Assembly: GCA_900541685.1 (NCBI GenBank)
Contig: UQKM01000008.1
Coordinates: forward strand, 28,688 to 92,687
Length of the DNA stretch: 64,000 nucleotides
Origin: an uncultured Collinsella sp.
GTDB taxonomy: Bacteria; Actinomycetota; Coriobacteriia; Coriobacteriales; Coriobacteriaceae
Reading direction: 5' to 3'
Position numbers and translations under genes: made by a program. The notes beneath the pieces are model-generated. The model saw nothing but the letters and a program-made list of their open reading frames with translations, had not been told where the DNA came from and did not search any database. This document shows positions 1-7,810 of this stretch, in pieces. Every line of letters starts with the position of its first letter. Position 1 is the stretch's first letter.

Positions 1-210
1 AACGGCACCCAGGAGGATATGGCGACTGCGATTCACGTGCGTTCGATTGAGGTACTCGACGGCGATGATTTGTCTGAGTTGTTGGTTCAGCTGGCCAACA
101 TAGGCCTTTCGCGCTATAAGGCTCCGTCCGTGTGGCCGATTCCGGTCAAGTATCTCAACGAGTGCGCTGCGCGTGAGGGCGCGGTAGAGGATGGCGGTGG
201 CGACAAGTGA
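1..210 (+). CDS. C-terminal part of an unrecognised protein
   Basis: The frame is open from the first base of the window and ends at a TGA at 208-210, so this is probably the end of a gene that begins before the window. An ATG at 19 preceded by AGGAGG would leave only two bases between site and start, so an internal start is less likely than a truncated longer gene. The visible 69 residues are soluble, mixed alpha/beta in character, and end in an acidic, glycine-rich tail. I do not recognise the family. No terminator is evident directly after it. Confidence 0.45.
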   Translation, partial: NGTQEDMATAIHVRSIEVLDGDDLSELLVQLANIGLSRYKAPSVWPIPVKYLNECAAREGAVEDGGGDK

Positions 211-254
211 TGGTGTTGCGCAATTATCGCTCCTAGAACTTTTTGAAATAACAC

Positions 255-283
255 TTGCATTGTAAAAGGGGAGAACATATACT
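255..283 (+). promoter_or_regulatory. Probable sigma-70-type promoter for the 364/678 genes
   Basis: TTGCAT at 255-260 and TATACT at 278-283 are separated by exactly 17 bases, a near-consensus housekeeping promoter. The likely transcript begins near 290 and runs into the small ORF at 364 and perhaps on to the surface protein at 678. A small hairpin (GGTCTC, five A, GAGACC, 305-321) would lie at the start of the leader. Confidence 0.6.
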
Positions 284-363
284 GCAGCCATAGCACATCA
301 GATGGGGTCTCAAAAAGAGACCAAGCAAACGAGTTTTCAGTTTATGTTGAGAGGTACTTGAGC

Positions 364-558
364 ATGACCAGCAGAATTTTCCCCCTTTACAACGACAATA
401 CCGACCATATCGATCTCAATACCATCTACGGTTGCAGTATTGGTTCTAAGGCCGAGAACTACATGTTCGCTCAAGATGATCTAGAGCTTAGCTCCGAAGA
501 TTATGAGTACCTGAATGATATTGAGCGCGAGCGGGAGTATGAGCTCGGCATCCGCTGA
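364..558 (+). CDS. Small acidic hypothetical protein
   Basis: This 64-residue protein starts at ATG 364 behind GAGAGG; a TTG two codons upstream is an alternative start. It is strongly acidic, rich in Asp, Glu and Tyr, with no signal peptide or membrane segment. It follows the good promoter at 255-283 and is 119 bases ahead of the large wall-anchored protein. I do not recognise the family. Its reality rests on promoter, ribosome site and clean reading frame only. Confidence 0.45.
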   Translation: MTSRIFPLYNDNTDHIDLNTIYGCSIGSKAENYMFAQDDLELSSEDYEYLNDIEREREYELGIR

Positions 559-677
559 TGGATGTGGGCTTGTCTCCAACTCCTCCGATTTAATTACCCC
601 GTTATCACCTCTTTTTAGCGGGGCATATTGGATCGATTATGTGTCAAACATCAGCTCATCGTGGGAAGGAATCGGCA

Positions 678-3600
678 ATGAGCAAGAACGTGAACAAGAA
701 CATCAATGGCGGCGCTGCGGGTAAGGCGAAGGCCGCCGGGCGTATGGCGACAGTTGCTGCGGCAACGATCGCCATGACGGGCGGGTCGCTGCTGTCTCCG
801 CTGACTGCGGTGGCGCAGGGTGCGAACGGTGCCGACGCTACTGCGAAGCCGGCTGCGGTGCTGTCTCCGTTGACGAGCGCGGCTGCTGCTAGCGCTGGCG
901 CGGGCACGGTGTCAGCGGTGCAGAAGGTCGCCAACCTGCAGGCTGCGGTCGATGCGGCTCGCGCTAAGGCCGCTGCTGCCAAGGCCGATTTGGATGCGGC
1001 CGCCGCTCCTTACGACGCCGCCGCTGCCAACCAGCAGCAGGCTCAGAGCGCCTACGATGCGGCCCGTGGCACAAGCGACGCTGCCGCTTCTGCAGCTTCG
1101 GCCGAGCTGGAGCAGCAGATGGGTGCCGCGCAGGACAAGGCCGATGCGGACGTGAAGGCGCTCGAGGACGCTCAAGCTGCACTCGATGCCGCAAAGAGGG
1201 ATCTGACGGACAAGGGTGAAGCCCTGACCGCTGCCCAGAAGACCGCCGACGATGCCCAGGCTGCGCTCAAGTCCGCGCAGGCCGCTGCTGCCGATGCCAC
1301 GCCCGAGGCTGTTGCCGCGGCTCAGGCCGCTGCCGAGCAGGCCGCGAGCGAGCTGGAGCAGGCAAAGCAGCAGGCCGCCGACGCGCAGGTCAGGCTTTCG
1401 AATGCCCAGGCTGCCGCTGACGCCGCCGCGGCTAAAAAGCAGGACACACAGGACAAGCTTTCGGCAGCTCAGCAGGCAAAGGATGCGGCCGATACGGATG
1501 TGAATGCCGCTCAGGCGAGCTATGACGCTGCCAAGGCAGATTTGGATCGAGCCGAGCAGGGTGCGGCGGGCCCGGAGTACGAGGCTGCCAAGGCCAAGGT
1601 GGACGCCGCCGCTGCCACGCTGGACGCCGCCAAGTCAGTGCAGGCGCAGCGCGAGGGCGAACTCGCTGCTGCCTCGCAGGAAGTGACCACTGCCGAGGGT
1701 GAGGTGCAGGCTGCTCAGCAGGCGCTCGCCGTCCAGCAGCAGACTGCGGCTGACGCGCAGTCCAAGTTGGACGCTGCCACGGCTACTGCGACCGCGGCAG
1801 ACACCGCCCTCGGTCAGGCCAAGACCGATCATGCCAGTGCGCTCGCGGCGCTGGCCGATGCCCAGGCCAAGCTCTCGGCCGCTAAGGACGAGAAGAACGC
1901 TGCCGGCAAGGCGCTCGACCAGGCAAAGGCTCAAAAGCAGCAGGCCGATCAGGCTGTGGCACAGGCGCAGGCCAAGCTCGACGCTGCCCAGGCTACGGCG
2001 AACGCCTCGGCGGAAAACTACCGCCAGGGTGCTATTGCGTTATTTAAGAGCGTGGGTGCCGACGATGCGGCGGACCTGATCCTCAACTGCAAATATGCCA
2101 GCCTTACCAAGGTGGGCGAGGAAGTTGACGCGACGAGTCTGACCAACATGAAGCAAGCGATTGTGTGGCTCAAGGCGTGCAACGAGTACCGCAAGAGCGT
2201 CGGCTTGAGTGAGCTCAAGGTGACGTACAGCATGATGGCGACTGCCATTGCCGACGCGAACTATTCCGACACCAAGGTTGCCCATGCTCAGCAGTTCAAC
2301 GTGGGCGAAAACGTGGCGTGGAACTACGGAAGCGATCCGTTCATCCAGTGGGTCGATCAGGAAAAGGCTGTCTTTGACCGCGCTGCGGCTACGCTGGGGG
2401 CGACGGGCCTTAGGGGAAAGGCTGCTTTCGATTTTTATCGTCAGCATGGTGATGAAGTGGACCGCTACGTTGCCGCGCATGGCGGGAACGTGCATACAGT
2501 CGGTCACTACATGAATGTGATCGATCCCGATTACACCGTGACGGGCATGGGGGTTTGCACGCGCGGGACGATGAACCGTTGGCTTACGCAGGCGCAGACG
2601 TTCTCTATGTCTGGAGGATGGTACACGAATGCCGCCAATCCGATGACGGTTGTCGAGTACGAGGCTGCGCTGAACGCGTGGTGCGACTCTCTGGCAAATC
2701 CCGAGCAGGGCGTTGACACGGCACGCAAGGAGCTTGCTACGGCGCGGGGCGTTGCCGACGATGCCGGCAACAAGGTGGACGCAGCATCGCAGACCGTTGC
2801 GGCAAAGCAAGCTCAGGTTGAGCGCGCTGTCGCTGACGTTGATGTCGCGGCTGACAAGGTCTCGGAGGCTCAGGTCGCTGTGGAGCAGAAGCAGGCTGCA
2901 GCTGAGGCCGCCGCGCGTGCCGTTAGTGATGCCCGCGCCGATTTGAGCGCTGCCAACGCCGCAGTTGCGGCGGCTCAGGACGCCGTGGCCGCCAAGTCTG
3001 GCGAGCTCGACATTGCCAAGGGCAAGGTGGCTGCTGCCAAGCGCGCACTGGATGCCGCTCGTGTCGGTGTCGGCGACAAGCAGGATGCACTTGCCGCGGC
3101 CCAGGATGAGCTGGCGGCGTATTCGGCCGATATCGCTGCTGCTCAGCGTGCGTTTGATGCGGCATCGTCTACGCTCGAAGACGCACGTGCCAATCAGCGT
3201 GAGGCGGAGGCTGAACTTGCTGTCGCCCAAGGCGATGCCGATCAGGCAGCCATCGATGCTGCTGGCGCTCAGGCGGAGCTCGATATGGCCCAGCAGGCTG
3301 CGAGCGATGCTGGCGCTGCCGCGACAACGGCTCAGGCAATGTCTGATGCAGCTGCCGCGCGTGCCTCCCAGCTTAAGAATGCCGCTGCAGCACTTTCCAG
3401 GGCTACTGAGGACAAGCTCGCTGCCGATGCTGCGCTTGATGCTGCGGAGATGGCCGTGAGCGATGCCGAGTACGACTTGGTGGAGGCTGACGATGCCGTG
3501 ACGGATGCGGCCGCCGCCCGCGATGCCTCTGCCGCCGCGGTCACCCGTCTGCGCAGGATCAATCTTGCCGAAGCCATCGTCAACGGCAGCGCTGACGATG

Positions 3601-4028
3601 CAGGCGAGGCGCTCAACGCCAAGATCGCCGCAGCTCACGATGCCGCCGAGCGCGCCGCGACCGCCAAGGCCGAACTCGATGACGCCGCAGCTGCGACGGA
3701 TGCTGTGGCACCTGCCTACCTGGAGGCGCTTGCCAACTATACCGCCGCCAAGGCCGAACTCGACCAGGCTATTGCCGAGCTTAACGCCGAGATCGCTCGC
3801 CAAGAGGCCGCCGACCGCGGAAACGGCGAGCAGACCCAGCCCGTCACGCAAGTTACGTACCAGGCCAAGCATGCGGAGGCAAAGACCGAGGCCACGACTT
3901 GGCAGACGGCGATGCCCGCCACGGGCGATGCGTCCGAGCTGCTGGGTGAGACCTTCGTGATCGGCGGCACGGTCCTGGTGGCCGCCGGCGTATTCCTGTC
4001 CGATAAGCGCCGCCAGCTGATCCGTTAG
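678..4028 (+). CDS. Wall-anchored coiled-coil surface protein with a central CAP domain
   Basis: The protein has 1116 residues from the ATG at 678, chosen because GGAAGGA lies eight bases upstream; an in-frame ATG at 639 lacks a comparable site. Residues 1-46 form a long signal peptide ending in AVA. Residues about 75-445 and 675-1040 are Ala/Lys/Asp/Gln-rich repeats typical of long coiled coils. Between them, about 450-672, is a CAP/SCP-like domain with the paired motifs AHAQQFNVGENVAW and GHYMNVIDPDY. The C-terminus has MPATG (1079-1083), a hydrophobic stretch and the basic tail DKRRQLIR, a variant LPXTG sortase signal. It is therefore probably displayed on the cell wall as a rod-like stalk around a CAP head; an adhesin or CAP-type effector role is inferred. 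Confidence 0.85.
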   Translation: MSKNVNKNINGGAAGKAKAAGRMATVAAATIAMTGGSLLSPLTAVAQGANGADATAKPAAVLSPLTSAAAASAGAGTVSAVQKVANLQAAVDAARAKAAAAKADLDAAAAPYDAAAANQQQAQSAYDAARGTSDAAASAASAELEQQMGAAQDKADADVKALEDAQAALDAAKRDLTDKGEALTAAQKTADDAQAALKSAQAAAADATPEAVAAAQAAAEQAASELEQAKQQAADAQVRLSNAQAAADAAAAKKQDTQDKLSAAQQAKDAADTDVNAAQASYDAAKADLDRAEQGAAGPEYEAAKAKVDAAAATLDAAKSVQAQREGELAAASQEVTTAEGEVQAAQQALAVQQQTAADAQSKLDAATATATAADTALGQAKTDHASALAALADAQAKLSAAKDEKNAAGKALDQAKAQKQQADQAVAQAQAKLDAAQATANASAENYRQGAIALFKSVGADDAADLILNCKYASLTKVGEEVDATSLTNMKQAIVWLKACNEYRKSVGLSELKVTYSMMATAIADANYSDTKVAHAQQFNVGENVAWNYGSDPFIQWVDQEKAVFDRAAATLGATGLRGKAAFDFYRQHGDEVDRYVAAHGGNVHTVGHYMNVIDPDYTVTGMGVCTRGTMNRWLTQAQTFSMSGGWYTNAANPMTVVEYEAALNAWCDSLANPEQGVDTARKELATARGVADDAGNKVDAASQTVAAKQAQVERAVADVDVAADKVSEAQVAVEQKQAAAEAAARAVSDARADLSAANAAVAAAQDAVAAKSGELDIAKGKVAAAKRALDAARVGVGDKQDALAAAQDELAAYSADIAAAQRAFDAASSTLEDARANQREAEAELAVAQGDADQAAIDAAGAQAELDMAQQAASDAGAAATTAQAMSDAAAARASQLKNAAAALSRATEDKLAADAALDAAEMAVSDAEYDLVEADDAVTDAAAARDASAAAVTRLRRINLAEAIVNGSADDAGEALNAKIAAAHDAAERAATAKAELDDAAAATDAVAPAYLEALANYTAAKAELDQAIAELNAEIARQEAADRGNGEQTQPVTQVTYQAKHAEAKTEATTWQTAMPATGDASELLGETFVIGGTVLVAAGVFLSDKRRQLIR

Positions 4029-4124
4029 GGACAGGGAAGCGCGCTGTTTTTGGCGCGCACCGCAAGGGCATGGGCTCTGCGGCGCGCGCCACTTTCACCT
4101 TCGAGATTGATTAAGGAGGGACAT

Positions 4125-4481
4125 ATGCAAATTAGAGGAGAGGCCGCGATTGCTTGCGGATTCATGGCGGGCCTGGCAACGGGGCTGCTGTTCGACGGGT
4201 GCTTTGACGGCTACATTAATCGATACCGCGATTCTGGTTTTTCGAGAAGCAAGCCTTGGAAAACGGCATCGGCTCCTCTAGAGGTGGCCGCGCCCATCGA
4301 GCCTCGCAGCGTAGATGCCTCAAAAATCAAGGTAATCGTTACCAAGAACGGCAAGATTTATCACCGTTCTGGGGGATGCAAAAACCTTCCTCAAAATGCC
4401 ATTAGAACAAGCGTGCCACTGGCGACCGCGCTCAAACGAGGAAAGACCCCCTGTTCAGTATGTTGCCCGCCAGCGGCTTAG
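4125..4481 (+). CDS. Small membrane-anchored protein with a Cys/His motif
   Basis: This 118-residue protein starts at ATG 4125 behind AAGGAGGG. Residues 6-24 are hydrophobic and probably anchor it. The C-terminal 45 residues read like the small cysteine domain seen at the ends of some secreted nucleases and ComEC-type proteins: a 'VTKNGKIYHRSGGCKNL' segment followed by 'RGKTPCSVCCPP'. The spacing His-x3-4-Cys ... Cys-x2-Cys suggests metal binding or an oxidisable cluster, but no enzyme domain is attached. It is the first gene after the surface protein and may be co-transcribed with the next membrane protein. Function unknown. Confidence 0.65.
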   Translation: MQIRGEAAIACGFMAGLATGLLFDGCFDGYINRYRDSGFSRSKPWKTASAPLEVAAPIEPRSVDASKIKVIVTKNGKIYHRSGGCKNLPQNAIRTSVPLATALKRGKTPCSVCCPPAA

Positions 4482-4634
4482 ACGATTCTTCGGGGGTGTT
4501 CTGCAAGGACATGGGTCCCTGCGGATACATGGGTTTAAAAACGTGTCCGCACGGCATGGGACACTTACCCTGCCGCCCTGCTCTGCCGCGGCGGCATGTA
4601 CCCAAACAACGATCCTCTAAGGAGTTCGATACCA

Positions 4635-4874
4635 ATGAGCGATAACACCAAGCATCTCGCAAAGAAGTGCGTCAAGGACGCGGGACCGTGCCTTGCGCTG
4701 TGCGTAGCCGGCGCAGCGGTCGCGCTGCTGGCTGTTTTGGGGCCATTCGACGTGCTCCGAAGTGCCAGTTCCCTGCACGTTATCATCGCCCTTGCCGCCG
4801 CCATGATGACCAGCGGCGTGCTCGATTTGATCTTTTGGGTGATCGACCCGTTTGGATGGAAGAACGAGGGGTAA
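4635..4874 (+). CDS. Small two-helix membrane protein
   Basis: A 79-residue protein starting at ATG 4635 behind TAAGGAG. Two hydrophobic segments, roughly residues 18-38 and 45-68, predict two membrane helices joined by a short loop; the N-terminus carries Lys and two Cys. It precedes the metallophosphoesterase pair by about 40 bases and may be in the same transcript. I do not recognise the family. Confidence 0.55.
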   Translation: MSDNTKHLAKKCVKDAGPCLALCVAGAAVALLAVLGPFDVLRSASSLHVIIALAAAMMTSGVLDLIFWVIDPFGWKNEG

Positions 4875-4914
4875 GCCCTAAGGGATGGATACCCCGCAGC
4901 AACAGGAGGTCCCC

Positions 4915-5553
4915 GTGATCTGGTTTACCAGCGATACGCACTTTGGACACGAGAACATGCTACGGCTCTGCGACAGGCCTTGGTCGACTGTTGCGCAGAT
5001 GAACGACGCCATGGTCGCCAGCATTAATAGCAAGGTCACTGCGGATGACGAGCTTTACATTTTGGGCGACTTTAGCTTTAAGATGACGGTCCAAGATGCC
5101 TACGAGCTGCGCAAAAGCATCGCATGCAAGCGCATCCATCTGCTGCCCGGCAACCACGATAAAGACTGGACGCAGCCTGCGGTGGCGGATGCTTTTATCG
5201 TCGAGCCGCCCATTTGCGTGCTCAAGATCGACCGTCAGAAAATTGTGCTGAGCCACTATCCCATGGTCGACTGGCAGGGTATGTCGCACGACGGCTGGCA
5301 TCTTCACGGGCATATCCACAGCTGCGGCGGCGCGTACAACAAGTTCAACCTTCGGCAGGGGCTGCTGCGCTATGACGTGGGCGTGGATGCCAACGGCTAC
5401 GCCCCGGTGAGCCTAGAGGAGCTCAAGTCGTTGTTTGCGCAGGTCGAGGAGCCAGTGTGTTGCGTTAAGTGGCCGTGGTGGGTCAACGCCACGGGCAACG
5501 AGCAGGTCGAGCGCGATCTCGAGAGCTATAAGAGGGAAGTGGTGATCCGATGA
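4915..5553 (+). CDS. Metallophosphoesterase, calcineurin-like
   Basis: The protein opens with WFTSDTHFGHENML and contains GDFSFK, GNHDKD, SHYPM and HGHIHS, the ordered metal-binding motifs of the calcineurin-like phosphoesterase superfamily. I prefer the GTG at 4915, preceded by AGGAGG at 4904-4909, which gives 212 residues with the first motif at the N-terminus; ATG 4885 adds ten residues without support. The substrate is unknown; small phosphodiesterases or phosphatases of this class act on nucleotides or phosphoproteins. The stop overlaps the start of the next phosphoesterase by four bases, so the two are translationally coupled. Confidence 0.8.
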   Translation: MIWFTSDTHFGHENMLRLCDRPWSTVAQMNDAMVASINSKVTADDELYILGDFSFKMTVQDAYELRKSIACKRIHLLPGNHDKDWTQPAVADAFIVEPPICVLKIDRQKIVLSHYPMVDWQGMSHDGWHLHGHIHSCGGAYNKFNLRQGLLRYDVGVDANGYAPVSLEELKSLFAQVEEPVCCVKWPWWVNATGNEQVERDLESYKREVVIR

Positions 5554-6275
5554 CGGTCTATGTGACGGGCGATGTTCACGGCGGCCTTGACATGCAAAAG
5601 CTGCGCGATTGGGATCTTGGGGATAGCCTGACGAGCGACGACTATCTGATTGTCGCGGGCGACTTTGGCTTTCCGTGGGATTTCTCTGCCGAGGAGTGCG
5701 CTGATATCGTTTGGCTGGAATCGCGGCCCTACACCGTGCTGTTTGTCGACGGCAACCACGAGCGTTTCGATCACTGGGCGGAACGCCCCATGGAGTTGTG
5801 GCACGGTGGGCTGACGCAGCGCCTGTCGGATACCTCCCCCATACGGCGCCTGACGCGCGGCGAGGTTTTTGAGCTCGACGGCTCAACGGTCTTTACCATG
5901 GGCGGCGCCACGAGCGTGGACAAGGAATACCGCATTCCGTATTCCAGCTGGTGGCCGCATGAGCTGCCGAGTGAGCGCAACTTTGAGGAAGCGCGGGCAA
6001 AGCTCGATAGCGTGGACTGGAAGGTTGACTACGTGATCACCCACACCTGTTCCACGCGCATGCTCTCGCCCACGCTCTATCCGGCACCTGGCTGGAATTA
6101 CCCCGAAGTCGATCGGCTTACGGCGTTTTTCGATGAGCTGGAAGACCGCTTGGACTACAAGCGCTGGTACTACGGGCATTTTCATCGGGATGCCAACCCT
6201 GCCGAGCGCCATACCGTGCTCTACGACTGCATCGTTCGCCTGGGCGACGAACTCCAGCCCTGGGATGTTGCGTAG
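5550..6275 (+). CDS. Second metallophosphoesterase
   Basis: 241 residues, starting at the ATG of an ATGA overlap with the preceding phosphoesterase. Motifs in order are VTGDVHGG, VAGDFGFPW, VDGNHERFD, a His-containing THTCSTRM segment and GHFHRD, consistent with a binuclear metal site. It differs from its neighbour by the PPP-like GDVHGG opening and a longer middle region. Two adjacent, coupled but dissimilar phosphoesterases suggest related substrates or a joint pathway, which cannot be named from sequence. Ends 15 bases before the convergent gluQ stop, so the two transcripts run into each other. Confidence 0.78.
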   Translation: MTVYVTGDVHGGLDMQKLRDWDLGDSLTSDDYLIVAGDFGFPWDFSAEECADIVWLESRPYTVLFVDGNHERFDHWAERPMELWHGGLTQRLSDTSPIRRLTRGEVFELDGSTVFTMGGATSVDKEYRIPYSSWWPHELPSERNFEEARAKLDSVDWKVDYVITHTCSTRMLSPTLYPAPGWNYPEVDRLTAFFDELEDRLDYKRWYYGHFHRDANPAERHTVLYDCIVRLGDELQPWDVA

Positions 6276-6290
6276 GGGTGGAGTGAGCGG

Positions 6291-7301
6291 CTACTCGGCC
6301 GTTACAGTGATGTTTTCCCGATGCGCGCGGATGACGTCCCAGCTAAAGTGCTCAGCCAGTTGCTCGGCGGTACGCGGTATGGTGTCCGGCGCGATGCCCG
6401 TTTGTCCGGCGAGCCAGCCCAGCAGCGCCTCGGGCGTGCCAAAGCGGGCACGGAGCTCGCCCAGGTCCAGATCGCGATCGCGCTTGGAAAGACGGCGGCC
6501 GTCCGGTGACATGAGCAGCGGAATGTGCGCGTAGTGCGGCGTGGGCAGTCCCAGCAGATGCTGCAGATAGATCTGGCGCGGCGTGGAGCCCAGCAGGTCG
6601 CATCCGCGTACGATCTCGGTAATACCCATGGCAGCGTCATCGACCACAACGGCCAGCTGATAGGCAAACACGCCGTCGCTGCGGCGCACCAAAAAGTCGC
6701 CGCACTCGGTAGCGAGTGCCTCGCATTGGGCCCCGTACGTGCGGTCCACGAATTCGATCACGTCGTCTGCAAGGTCATCGACGGTGGGCACGCGCAGACG
6801 AGTGGCCGGGGCGCGCAGAGCGCTGCGGCGGGCGATTTCTTTGGCAGAAAGGTTTCGGCAGGCGCCGCGGTAGATGGGCGTGCCGTCGCTGGCATGCGGC
6901 GCGCTTGCGGCGTGGAGTTCGGCGCGGGTGCAAAAGCAGGGATAGGTGAGACTGGCGTCTTGCAGCTGGCGCAAGGCGCTCTCGTACAGGTCTAGGCGAT
7001 CGTGCTGGTAGTAGGGGCCTTCGTCCCACTCGAGTCCCAGCCAGGCCAGGTCGTCAATCAATTGAGCGGCAAGTTCCGGGCGCTTGCAGCGATCGTCCAG
7101 GTCCTCGATGCGCAACACGATGCTGCCGCCCTGGCTGCGGGCCGAAAGCCACGCACACAGGCAGCTGAACACGTTGCCCAGGTGCATGCGGCCCGAGGGC
7201 GACGGGGCAAAGCGGCCCACGACAGGTGCGGGAACGGAGGCGGGCTGCGTCGTTGGCGCATCCGCGGCGGGCGTTGGTATGTTGCGTGCTTTGATATCCA
7301 T
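6291..7301 (-). CDS. gluQ: Glutamyl-Q tRNA(Asp) synthetase or short glutamyl-tRNA synthetase-like enzyme
   Basis: 336 residues. FAPSPSGRMHLGN near residue 30 is the HIGH-type motif and LSKRDRDLD near 270 the KMSKS-type motif of class I GluRS catalytic cores. A zinc site like that of GluQRS is visible as CFC near YPCFCTRAEL and a later Cys in YRGACRNL. The anticodon-binding domain of true GluRS is missing, so the enzyme should glutamylate queuosine on tRNA(Asp) rather than tRNA(Glu). The start is the ATG at 7301; a longer open frame upstream lacks the family's sequence. TATACT lies only about ten bases before the ATG, so the mRNA could have almost no leader. Confidence 0.8.
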   Translation of the reverse strand: MDIKARNIPTPAADAPTTQPASVPAPVVGRFAPSPSGRMHLGNVFSCLCAWLSARSQGGSIVLRIEDLDDRCKRPELAAQLIDDLAWLGLEWDEGPYYQHDRLDLYESALRQLQDASLTYPCFCTRAELHAASAPHASDGTPIYRGACRNLSAKEIARRSALRAPATRLRVPTVDDLADDVIEFVDRTYGAQCEALATECGDFLVRRSDGVFAYQLAVVVDDAAMGITEIVRGCDLLGSTPRQIYLQHLLGLPTPHYAHIPLLMSPDGRRLSKRDRDLDLGELRARFGTPEALLGWLAGQTGIAPDTIPRTAEQLAEHFSWDVIRAHRENITVTAE

Positions 7302-7810
7302 GCGGACGAGTATAGCGCGGGGCACGGTAGGGAAGGCGTTGCCGTGGCTCGCAAATTGGCGGCGCTGCGCATTGCGCACGGTGGGCCTGCAGCTCAACGT
7401 CTCGATCGCCGCACGCCGACTCGGCCTTATACACGACAGAAACCCCGGCAGCTCTTCGCAACTGCCGGGGTTTCCGCGGAAAAGGGGGACATGATCCTCA
7501 AGCGAACGGCAAAGGGGCAAACCGTTTTCGCTCAACTGCTTTATGCCCTTCGACCACAGGCTCAAACAGCGTATGTCGCGCCCACACAAAGCCGCTACAC
7601 CTGTGACGGAGCTGTGAAGTGGTGTCTATCGTTGATGCAGGCCGTGCCAAAGAGTGTCCCAAATTGCCGGCAGATAAGGAACGTCCCTAAGTGCCAGACT
7701 CGGGTGGGACTTTTGTCCCATTTGACGTTCCGTTGGCCCAGATATTCGTCATGTGTGCCCGCAAACGTGGGACAATGGCGATGTTGGTTTTACAGACAAA
7801 GGATGTGCCT
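7302..7810. other. Intergenic region between gluQ and the DUF2207 gene
   Basis: About 500 bases with no convincing gene. It holds the gluQ start region, a strong hairpin at 7440-7473 (AAACCCCGGCAG paired with CTGCCGGGGTTT, ten-base loop) and short repeats of GTCCCA/TGGGAC around 7650-7775. The divergent arrangement means promoters for both neighbours should lie here, but I could not assign one with confidence. Confidence 0.4.

Noticed and set aside
2040..3872. Long open frame antisense to the surface protein
   Set aside because: Mirror of Ala/Asp-rich codon use in a high-GC gene; no ribosome site, no family-like sequence.
7302..7589. N-terminal extension of gluQ
   Set aside because: About 96 extra codons without resemblance to the family; the core begins about 25 residues after ATG 7301.
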